Assembly (NCBI RefSeq): GCF_008107445.1
Contig: NZ_VSLD01000008.1
Span: forward strand, 1 to 57,432
Direction of reading: 5' to 3'
Length of the DNA stretch: 57,432 nucleotides
Source: Arthrobacter echini
GTDB taxonomy: Bacteria > Actinomycetota > Actinomycetes > Actinomycetales > Micrococcaceae
Shown here: positions 51,612 through 57,432 of the stretch, piece after piece
How positions within the stretch are numbered: position 1 is the stretch's first letter
Layout: the number at the start of each line of letters is the position of its first letter
The notes under the pieces: generated by a model
Told to the model about the DNA's origin: nothing
What the model saw: only the letters and a program-made list of their open reading frames with translations
The model's database searches: none
Position numbers and translations under genes: made by a program

Positions 51612-52523
51612 AAACAGTGGATGGTCCTGCTCCTCACAGCCATCGCTCCCTGCGTGTGGGGAACGACGTACCTCGTCACCTCCGAGCTCCTCCCACCTGA
51701 CCGGCCATTGCTGGCCGCAGCCCTACGGTCCCTCCCGGCAGGTGCGCTGCTGGTCATCCTGGTCCGCCGGCTACCGACGGGGAGTTGGTGGTGGCGGGCC
51801 GGTGTTCTCGGGATGCTGAACATCGGGGTGTTCTTCGCACTGCTCTTCATCGCCGCATACCGGTTGCCCGGTGGCGTCGCAGCCACCATCGGGGCTGTGC
51901 AACCGCTCCTGGTCGCTGTCCTTGCCGCCGGCTGGATCGGAGAGAAACTGACGCCGGCGAAGCTCACCGCAGGGATGACCGGCCTGATCGGTGTGGCCAT
52001 GCTCGTCCTCCAAGCCCAAGCCCGGCTCGATCTCGTTGGGGTCATCGCCGCCCTCAGCGGTGCGGTCGCCATGGCAAGCGGTGTAGTACTGACCAAGAAA
52101 TGGGGCAGACCCGACACCCTGCTAGCCATCACGTCCTGGCAGCTCGTCGCCGGCGGACTCTTCCTCGCCCCCATCGCTTTCCTCGTCGAGGGCCCACCAC
52201 CGCAGGCCCTGACCCTGCCGAACATCGCAGGATACCTCTACCTCGGTATCATCGGCACCGCCGTGGCATACACCCTCTGGTTCCGCGGGGTACACCTACT
52301 ACCAGCATCAACAACAGCGATTCTAGGTCTCCTCAGCCCACTCGTGGCAACACTCGCAGGGTGGGCGCTCCTCGACCAAACTTTGACCTCCGGTCAGCTC
52401 ATCGGGGCGATCATCATCCTCGGCACCCTCGTCCTGAGTACGATTCGACCACTACAGCGCATGACGCCGGGCCCATCTCCTGCCGCCCACCGCACCAATC
52501 CGAAAGCACAAAACCCACGGTGA
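51603..52523 (+). CDS. EamA-family (DMT) exporter
   Basis: 306 residues, ten helices in two EamA halves (LLLTAIAPCVWGTTYLVTSELLPP; later YLYLGIIGTAVAYTLWFRGVHLLPASTTAILGLLSPLVATLAGWALL). Such drug/metabolite exporters move amino acids or small metabolites. The GTG at 51603 lies inside the operator; ATG 51621 is an alternative. Neither has a clear ribosome-binding site, so leaderless translation is possible. The gene is divergent from marR. Confidence 0.88.
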   Translation: MLSKQWMVLLLTAIAPCVWGTTYLVTSELLPPDRPLLAAALRSLPAGALLVILVRRLPTGSWWWRAGVLGMLNIGVFFALLFIAAYRLPGGVAATIGAVQPLLVAVLAAGWIGEKLTPAKLTAGMTGLIGVAMLVLQAQARLDLVGVIAALSGAVAMASGVVLTKKWGRPDTLLAITSWQLVAGGLFLAPIAFLVEGPPPQALTLPNIAGYLYLGIIGTAVAYTLWFRGVHLLPASTTAILGLLSPLVATLAGWALLDQTLTSGQLIGAIIILGTLVLSTIRPLQRMTPGPSPAAHRTNPKAQNPR

Positions 52524-52783
52524 GCGATCCTGAGCGAGACGAACCACACGCTATAGCGACTCCCGACCCCGCCAACCACCGGTCGAGAACTCCGCCACCT
52601 TAACGAAAAATCACCAGAGTGTGGCAGAACTGTCGGTTCCCGCGGTTGTTCGTACGAATACTCAGGATCATCTGCACGGCCTGGTCGACCGTTCCTGCTC
52701 GGTTACTGACAGGCTTAGCCTTGATCCACTCCCGATCTTCGGACAGGACGACAGCCAGTCGGCGTATCCGCGGTATGATTGCT

Positions 52784-52894
52784 GGTCGAAGGGGAGTAGC
52801 TCCGCATCCGCAAAGGATGTGAGGCCTGTCGACATACTGGCGCTATCGGCGCCCGGCATTCCACCGGTTCTTCCGGCGAGCGAGACCTTCGGCC
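52784..52894 (+). promoter_or_regulatory. probable Mn2+ riboswitch (yybP-ykoY)
   Basis: GGTCGAAGG (52784-52792) pairs with CCTTCGGCC (52886-52894) to form P1. The 5' side continues as GAAGGGGAGTAGC and the 3' side carries GCGAGACCTTCGG, the two conserved sequence blocks of yybP-ykoY Mn2+ riboswitches. It lies 82 bases upstream of a VIT-type Fe/Mn transporter gene, an appropriate target. The remainder of the 52524-52975 gap holds no gene. Confidence 0.7.
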
Positions 52895-52975
52895 GAACAA
52901 GACGCTTGTGCGTACTCGGCCGGAGCCCCTCGCTTTGGTCGGTGTTCGCATGCACTGAAGAGACCGGAGCATCCC

Positions 52976-54073
52976 GTGACATCCCTTGAGCACTCTCCTT
53001 CCCGCGACGACGTCCGCCGCTGGCGTCAGTACCTCGCCGATGAACGCGGCGAGGCCGCGACGTACCGGGACCTCGCCCGCCGGCGGAGCGGGCAGGAGCG
53101 CGAGATCCTGCTCGGGCTCGCCGACGCCGAGGGCCGGCACGAGGCACACTGGCTCGCCCTCCTCGGTAACGAGGTGGGGCGCCCGTTGCAGCCGTCGCTG
53201 CGCAACCGCATCCTCGGAGTCCTTGCACGGCGCTTCGGTTCCGTGTTCGTCCTCGCCTTGGCCCAGCGCGCCGAAAACCGCTCCCCCTACGCGACGGACC
53301 CCTCCGCCACACCGGCCATGGTCGCCGATGAGCAGATCCACGAGGAGGTGGTCCGCGCCCTGGCCACCCGTGGTCGTAACAGGCTCTCCGGGAACTTCCG
53401 AGCCGCGGTATTCGGCGCGAACGACGGCCTGGTCAGTAACCTCGCCCTGATCATGGGCATCGGCGCCACCGGTGTCTCCAACGCCTTCATCCTGGTCAGC
53501 GGACTGGCCGGACTGTTGGCCGGGGCACTGTCGATGGGCGCCGGGGAGTACGTCTCCGTGCGGTCCCAACGTGAGCTGCTCTCCGCCACCCGCCCCACCC
53601 AGATCACCCTGACCGCCGCGAAGGAACTCGACATCGCAGCCAACGAGCTGGCCCTGGTATACCGGGCACGCGGGATGACACCAGCGGCCGCCGAACACCG
53701 CGCTGCGGAGCGCCTTGGCATCTATACCTGTGACTGCGACCCCAGTTTCTCGCTCCAACCCCAAGAAGAGGACGCCGTCGACGAGCACGAGACGGTGGGC
53801 ACGGGGGTGGGGGCGGCCGCGTCGAGTTTCTGCTTCTTCGCCTCCGGCGCCATCATCCCGGTCCTGCCCTATCTCGTGGGCCTCGGCGGTGTGACCGCCG
53901 TCGTCGTCGCCTGCGTCCTGGTGGGGGTGGCCCTGCTGGCCACCGGGGCCGTCGTCGCCCTGCTCTCCGGCGCCTCACCGCTGCGCCTCGCGCTGCGGCA
54001 GCTGGGGATCGGGCTCGGAGCAGCCGCGATTACCTACGTCCTCGGGCTCGTCTTCGGCGTATCAGTGGCCTGA
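52976..54073 (+). CDS. VIT1/CCC1-family Fe/Mn transporter with ferritin-like domain
   Basis: 365 residues. The N-terminal ~140 residues form a rubrerythrin/ferritin-like helical domain (DERGEAATYRDLARRRSGQEREILLGLADAEGRHEAHW, DEQIHEEVVRAL). The membrane part has the VIT signature FRAAVFGANDGLVSNLALIMGIGATG and LSMGAGEYVSVRSQREL, then three further helices at the end. This resembles MbfA, an iron/manganese exporter with a sensor-like ferritin domain. GTG 52976 follows GACCGGAG. A probable Mn2+ riboswitch precedes it. Confidence 0.9.
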   Translation: MTSLEHSPSRDDVRRWRQYLADERGEAATYRDLARRRSGQEREILLGLADAEGRHEAHWLALLGNEVGRPLQPSLRNRILGVLARRFGSVFVLALAQRAENRSPYATDPSATPAMVADEQIHEEVVRALATRGRNRLSGNFRAAVFGANDGLVSNLALIMGIGATGVSNAFILVSGLAGLLAGALSMGAGEYVSVRSQRELLSATRPTQITLTAAKELDIAANELALVYRARGMTPAAAEHRAAERLGIYTCDCDPSFSLQPQEEDAVDEHETVGTGVGAAASSFCFFASGAIIPVLPYLVGLGGVTAVVVACVLVGVALLATGAVVALLSGASPLRLALRQLGIGLGAAAITYVLGLVFGVSVA

Positions 54074-54199
54074 CCCCCGCAGCGGTGGGTCAGGCTCCGC
54101 ACCGGAACACATGGTCGTGCACCCACGAGATCCGTTCCACTGGGAACAAGATGTTACCGGCGGCGAACAGCCCGTGCCTGAGTTCTCACAAGGGATCAC

Positions 54200-54613
54200 T
54201 CACCCACCGATGAGGCTCCGTACTGCCGCCAGCCCTTCAGGAGTGCCTAGCCAGTGTCGTGACAGCGCTTCGGGACCGGCTGTGCGTACTACTGAGCGCA
54301 GCACGAGGATGATGATGATGGCGTCGTCGGCGTAACCGAGGATGGGGATGAAATCCGGCACCACATCAAAAGGTAATGCCAAATACGCCATGAGAAGCAC
54401 CAGCCGTACTCGCACCCCTCGGGAAAGCGTCCGGTCGGCGGACAGGCGCTTAATGAGTCGGATCACGTCCGGCAGCAGTCTGAGGGCATCCCGCAACGTT
54501 GTCTGATTCGGAGTAGCCCGCCACAGGGCGATCAGGAGGACCACCCAGAGCACCAGAAGACCTGCAAGGACACCGGTCAGTACGGGCCATGTCGCATCCC
54601 ACCATGCCGGCAT
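54200..54613 (-). CDS. YkvA-family (DUF1232) membrane protein, second copy
   Basis: 137 residues. An N-terminal helix (LTGVLAGLLVLWVVLLIALW) and the DUF1232 core with KRLSADRTLSRGVRVRLVLLMAYLALPFDVVPDF and IGYADDAIIIILVLRSVVR. It is clearly homologous over its whole length to the protein at 9857-10279. Function unknown. It is convergent with the VIT gene. Confidence 0.85.
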   Translation of the reverse strand: MPAWWDATWPVLTGVLAGLLVLWVVLLIALWRATPNQTTLRDALRLLPDVIRLIKRLSADRTLSRGVRVRLVLLMAYLALPFDVVPDFIPILGYADDAIIIILVLRSVVRTAGPEALSRHWLGTPEGLAAVRSLIGG

Positions 54614-54805
54614 GACAACTCCTCACTTAAACCTCGTGAATGCGCTATGTCAGTGATAAGTCTTCCGTCTGGAGAGACACGAGCCCGCCGCGCCACGTGC
54701 CCTACATTCTGTCGCTCCTGGGTGCGATGGAGGCGGTTGGACGGCCGACTGCTATAGGTGTGGATTCTTTGATCTGGTCGTGCCGTGGTCCAGCTTTGTC
54801 CAGGA

Positions 54806-56176
54806 TCAGAGCATGGAGCTGAGGTCGGATCCGGTGGAGGGGTAGACGGCGGTCGTTGATTTGAGCTGCCGGGTGGTGAGCCGGTGTTTCATGGCGAGGC
54901 TGATGGTGTTCGCGAGTTCGGCGTAGCCGTGTCCGAAGAGGTGAGCGCCGACGATGAGGTCGGTGTCCCTGTCGACCAGGATCTTCGCAGCTCCTGCGGT
55001 TTCGCCGAGCCGGTAGTTCGAGTACCACTGGCTGGTGTCGGTGTAGCGGACGTCGATATTCAGGCCGCTGTCGTTGGCTTCGTGTTCGAGCATGCCGACC
55101 CGGACGAGTTCGGGGACAGTGAACACGGCGGTGGGGGTGGCGGCGTAGTCCGGGACGCTGGTGGCGGATTTGAGCATGTTCGAGGCTGCGACTTTCGCTT
55201 CGATGACTGCTACCGGGGTCAGGGGTAGCCCGGCGGTGTCGGCTGCGTCGCCTGCCGCGTAGACGGCCGGGTTGGTGAGGCTTTGTAGGTGGCCGGATAC
55301 CTTGACGCCATGATGACCGTGATCGATCTGACCTGCTTCGAGGTTCAGTCGGGACAGTTCTGCGACTCTTCCGGCGCCGTGGACGACGAGGTCGGCCTGG
55401 AGTGTTTGCCGCGCACCGCTGGTGTCGCTGGTCCCCGGGATGTCGGTGTGGAGGGTATATCCGCTGCTGCTTTTCGTGATCGCTGTGACGCTGGTCAGGC
55501 GGCGCACCTCGACTCCGGCGTCGGAGCCGCGGTTGATGAGCAATTCGACAAGGTCCGCATCGAAGGATTTCAGTGGGCGCTCTCCTCGGTCAAGGATGAT
55601 CGGGGCGCTTCCTGCCCGTGCTGCGATGTGGGCGAACTCGAAAGAGATGAACCCGCCACCGATGAACACGATCCGGGGCGGTAGTACTTCCAGGTTCAGG
55701 AATTCGCTGCTATCGATCACATGCTCATGACCGGGGAAGCCCAGGGGCCGCGGGACAGCTCCCGTGGCGATGAGGATCTTTGCCGCCTCATAGGGTGTTC
55801 CGCCGACGTCGACCTGCGTGGGTCCGGTGAAGGTTGCCACTCCATGCAGGGTTTCAACACCATGAGCCTTGAGGTCTTGCTCCATGGACTCAGGAACGGG
55901 GTCCGTGAAGCCGTGCTTGTGCTTCATCAAATCTTCCCAGTTGATGGACAGCCCTCCAGTGTCGATGCCTTTGCCGGCCATCAGGCGCGCAGCGTCGACC
56001 ACTTCAGCGCCGCGGCGCAGGATCTTCTTCGGGTCACAGCCGCGCAGCGCGCAGGTGCCGCCGTACGGCAGGGCATCGACGATGCCGACCCGCCAACCTT
56101 TCGACGCAGTCTTCGTGGCGGCAGCAACTCCTGCCATCCCTGCCCCGATGACCAACGCGTCATAGATATCAGTCAT
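54806..56176 (-). CDS. pyridine-nucleotide-disulfide (FAD) oxidoreductase, MerA/GR-like
   Basis: 456 residues. N-terminal FAD motif (ALVIGAGMAGVAAATKTASKG), redox disulfide GGTCALRGCDPKK, second dinucleotide site (RIVFIGGGFISFEFAHIAARAG), and AVYAAGDAADT for FAD. The C-terminus reads AVYPSTGSDLSSML: the HPT...E dyad of lipoamide/glutathione reductases and the Cys pair of MerA are absent, so the substrate differs. It is preceded by a thioredoxin-like gene (53 bases) and both are transcribed from a MerR-type promoter. Confidence 0.88.
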   Translation of the reverse strand: MTDIYDALVIGAGMAGVAAATKTASKGWRVGIVDALPYGGTCALRGCDPKKILRRGAEVVDAARLMAGKGIDTGGLSINWEDLMKHKHGFTDPVPESMEQDLKAHGVETLHGVATFTGPTQVDVGGTPYEAAKILIATGAVPRPLGFPGHEHVIDSSEFLNLEVLPPRIVFIGGGFISFEFAHIAARAGSAPIILDRGERPLKSFDADLVELLINRGSDAGVEVRRLTSVTAITKSSSGYTLHTDIPGTSDTSGARQTLQADLVVHGAGRVAELSRLNLEAGQIDHGHHGVKVSGHLQSLTNPAVYAAGDAADTAGLPLTPVAVIEAKVAASNMLKSATSVPDYAATPTAVFTVPELVRVGMLEHEANDSGLNIDVRYTDTSQWYSNYRLGETAGAAKILVDRDTDLIVGAHLFGHGYAELANTISLAMKHRLTTRQLKSTTAVYPSTGSDLSSML

Positions 56177-56229
56177 GAGAAAGGTCCTCTTCTTCAGTAG
56201 TCATGGAACGTAGTGCCGGCAGTGCTCAC

Positions 56230-56523
56230 TCAGCCGATAGCGTCTCTGATCTGTGCCATGCTCGGCGCGCCGGCGGGCCCGTCATCAGTCATGTACCGGC
56301 GGCAGGCAAGCCCTACCGGGGCGGCTGAACCACCGAACGCATCAACACCGTCAATCAGGATCGTAGGAGAGCCATGGAAGCCTGCGCGTTCAGCTTCTTC
56401 CACAGAGTCGATGAGCTGATAGCGAAGATCGATGTCCGGGCGTTCCGCAACAAGCAGCCGCAGCCGTTCCTCAGCAACGGACCAGTTCGGGCAACCATCA
56501 AAGTACTGCAGGGTGATGTTCAT
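56230..56523 (-). CDS. small thioredoxin-like DF-family protein
   Basis: 97 residues: ITLQYFDGCPNWSVAEERL (a Cys at the thioredoxin active-site position, with Asn-Trp after CP), RAGFHGSPTILIDGVDAFG and VGLACRRYMTDDGPAGAPS. This pattern is that of small thioredoxin-like proteins often labelled DF-family or mercury-linked. ATG 56523 is adjacent to the MerR-type promoter; a longer frame would run through it. A partner of the flavoprotein downstream is inferred. Confidence 0.8.
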   Translation of the reverse strand: MNITLQYFDGCPNWSVAEERLRLLVAERPDIDLRYQLIDSVEEAERAGFHGSPTILIDGVDAFGGSAAPVGLACRRYMTDDGPAGAPSMAQIRDAIG

Positions 56524-56536
56524 ATGGTCACCGTAA

Positions 56537-56566
56537 ACCTTGCAGTCAGATACAAGGTCAAGCGAT
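56537..56566 (-). promoter_or_regulatory. MerR-type promoter/operator
   Basis: ACCTTG (56537-56542) and CAAGGT (56553-56558) are perfect inverted arms with a 10-base spacer. On the minus strand, -35 TTGACC and -10 TTACGG are separated by 19 bases, the over-long spacing that needs a MerR-family activator. The operator lies between the arms as in ZntR/MerR promoters and drives the thioredoxin-like and flavoprotein genes. Confidence 0.85.
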
Positions 56567-56577
56567 AGGCTCTGATC

Positions 56578-57024
56578 ATGTTGATCGGGGAGCTTTCCAC
56601 CATCACGGGCGTTGACAGTCAGACCATCCGCTTCTACGAACGTCAAGGCTTACTACCTCAACCCCGGCGGGCCGCGAATGGTTATCGGGCGTATGACGCA
56701 ACAGCTATCGGCCGTCTGCGGTTCATCCGTGCAGCCCAGAACGCCGGCCTTGCCCTGGCTGAGATCGCGCAGGTCCTCAACCTCCGGGACGCGGGCCACA
56801 CTCCCTGCACACACGTGTCCCTCGTCCTCGAGCAGAAACTCGCAGAGGTACAGACACGGCTGAAGGCGCTCACCGACCTGGCCGCTGAACTCGAGGAACT
56901 CATCAAGACCAGTCACACCCTAAACCCGGCCGATTGCGGGCCGGCAGACATCTGCCAGATCATCACCCCGAAGACAGAGCCCCCACACGAATCGCCCCTC
57001 ACACCAATCGCTACCGGGTCCTAG
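56578..57024 (+). CDS. MerR-family heavy-metal regulator
   Basis: 148 residues. HTH GELSTITGVDSQTIRFYERQGLLPQPRR, the dimer coiled coil, and three Cys: C77 (HTPCTHVS), C120 and C126 (PADCGPADICQII). The spacing puts it with thiophilic or Zn/Cd/Pb/Hg sensors rather than CueR, whose loop is different. It is divergent from the operon it presumably controls, 54 bases from the thioredoxin-like start. The exact metal is not clear. Confidence 0.9.
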   Translation: MLIGELSTITGVDSQTIRFYERQGLLPQPRRAANGYRAYDATAIGRLRFIRAAQNAGLALAEIAQVLNLRDAGHTPCTHVSLVLEQKLAEVQTRLKALTDLAAELEELIKTSHTLNPADCGPADICQIITPKTEPPHESPLTPIATGS

Positions 57025-57032
57025 ACTGGCCC

Positions 57033-57182
57033 ATGACCTCCGCGCGTCAGAGCAGCCAATCACCAGGCACCTATTCCTGCTGCGGACGCCACCTTGCCCT
57101 GAAAAAGCTACACGCCGTGCCCGACGAAGCCGCCCACATCTGCCGACGATGCGAACTCCGGATCGCCCTCAAACATCGGTAG
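57033..57182 (+). CDS. possible small zinc-ribbon-like protein
   Basis: 49 residues with YSCCGRHLALKKL and HICRRCELRIAL, four Cys and two His in a ribbon-like arrangement. It starts 8 bases after the MerR stop. No recognised family; listed because of the regular metal-binding spacing. The start at 57033 is only a guess. Confidence 0.4.
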   Translation: MTSARQSSQSPGTYSCCGRHLALKKLHAVPDEAAHICRRCELRIALKHR

Positions 57183-57313
57183 CGGACAAAAACGCCAAGA
57201 AAACAACGCTATTAACCGCCGTGACTCACATGGGGATCGTCAACCCTCTGGTTGGGTCCCCGGGTAGGAGTCCAGTGGTTGTGTGAGTTTCGCATCCGAT
57301 AATGGGGCTCTTC

Positions 57314-57432
57314 TTACTTGAGGTGGGAGTGGCTGAGTCCGCCGCCGATGAGGAGCATGCGTAGGCGGTAGTTGTCTCGGTTGCGGAATCCTCGGGCGAC
57401 GCGGCGGTGGAGTTCGATGAGTCCGTTCACGG
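57314..57432 (-). pseudogene. ISL3-family transposase, C-terminal end (cut by window edge)
   Basis: On the minus strand the reading VNGLIELHRRVARGFRNRDNYRLRMLLIGGG matches the end of ISL3 transposases (ING...ALGFRNLTNY). It stops at TAA 57314-57316. GGGGCTCTTC (57303-57312) just beyond may be part of the terminal repeat. The rest lies outside the window, so it cannot be judged whether the gene is intact; it is different from the ISL3 copy at 48767. The 130 bases before it hold no gene. Confidence 0.75.

Noticed and set aside
54806..56176. Mercuric reductase (merA)
   Set aside because: The disulfide motif is present but the N-terminal HMA domain and the C-terminal Cys pair are missing, and no merT/merP/merB is nearby.

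Overview
The window looks like an accessory region (plasmid or genomic island) of a high-GC actinobacterium, most likely a Micrococcales/Arthrobacter-type organism. The reasons are the GC-rich coding with frequent GTG starts and ATGA/GTGA overlaps, actinobacterial families (DUF3093, DUF305 lipoproteins, a KmtR-like ArsR regulator, SHOCT proteins), and many nested insertion sequences. Both edges cut through transposase genes. No rRNA, tRNA, CRISPR array or replication gene was recognised. No database search was possible, so family names rest on motifs and remembered relatives.

Layout. 1-3.9 kb: an IS1380-type transposase split by an IS3 element that is itself split by an IS110 element. 4.1-5.9 kb: a Tat-exported multicopper oxidase with a SHOCT-domain protein. 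6.1-9.7 kb: a reactive-sulfur (cst-like) operon of persulfide dioxygenase-rhodanese, two rhodaneses and a TauE permease, divergent from a CstR-type sensor with two operators between them. 9.9-16.4 kb: a DUF1232 gene, then a metal-efflux module (ArsR, MFS permease, KmtR-like sensor, P1B-4 ATPase, a Cys-rich unknown protein) bracketed by two direct res-like repeats, with a serine resolvase beside the second one. 17.1-22.7 kb: a CsoR-box-controlled copper chaperone whose stop codon abuts an IS21 element carrying a second, nested IS21. 22.9-28 kb: a LysM/NlpC-P60 protein behind a probable c-di-AMP riboswitch, then csoR-copZ-copA.

28.8-38.2 kb: a K+-channel-like protein, then the most unusual part. 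This is an eight-gene complex-I-like operon (A, a degenerate B/D-like protein, H, J, K, L, M, N) without NADH-dehydrogenase (E/F/G), C or I genes. Its B/D-like linker lacks recognisable Fe-S cysteines but carries a Met/His/Asp-rich, copper-ligand-like hinge. A CsoR-type palindrome sits in the region between this operon and a divergent envelope operon (DUF6153-like, DUF305, BNR-repeat lipoprotein, CcdA, ResA, ResB, small membrane proteins, Lgt, DUF3093; 38.6-46.8 kb). I infer that these genes form one copper-responsive envelope programme: export by CopA, trafficking by CopZ, periplasmic oxidation and sequestration, thiol-disulfide and haem-lyase functions, and perhaps an ion-translocating complex.

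47.1-57.4 kb: an APC permease, an IS256 remnant split by an intact ISL3 element, a resolvase, a MarR/EamA divergent pair, a VIT-type Fe/Mn transporter with a ferritin-like domain behind a probable Mn2+ (yybP-ykoY) riboswitch, a second DUF1232 gene, a MerR-controlled thiol/flavin oxidoreductase module, and the 3' end of another ISL3 transposase.
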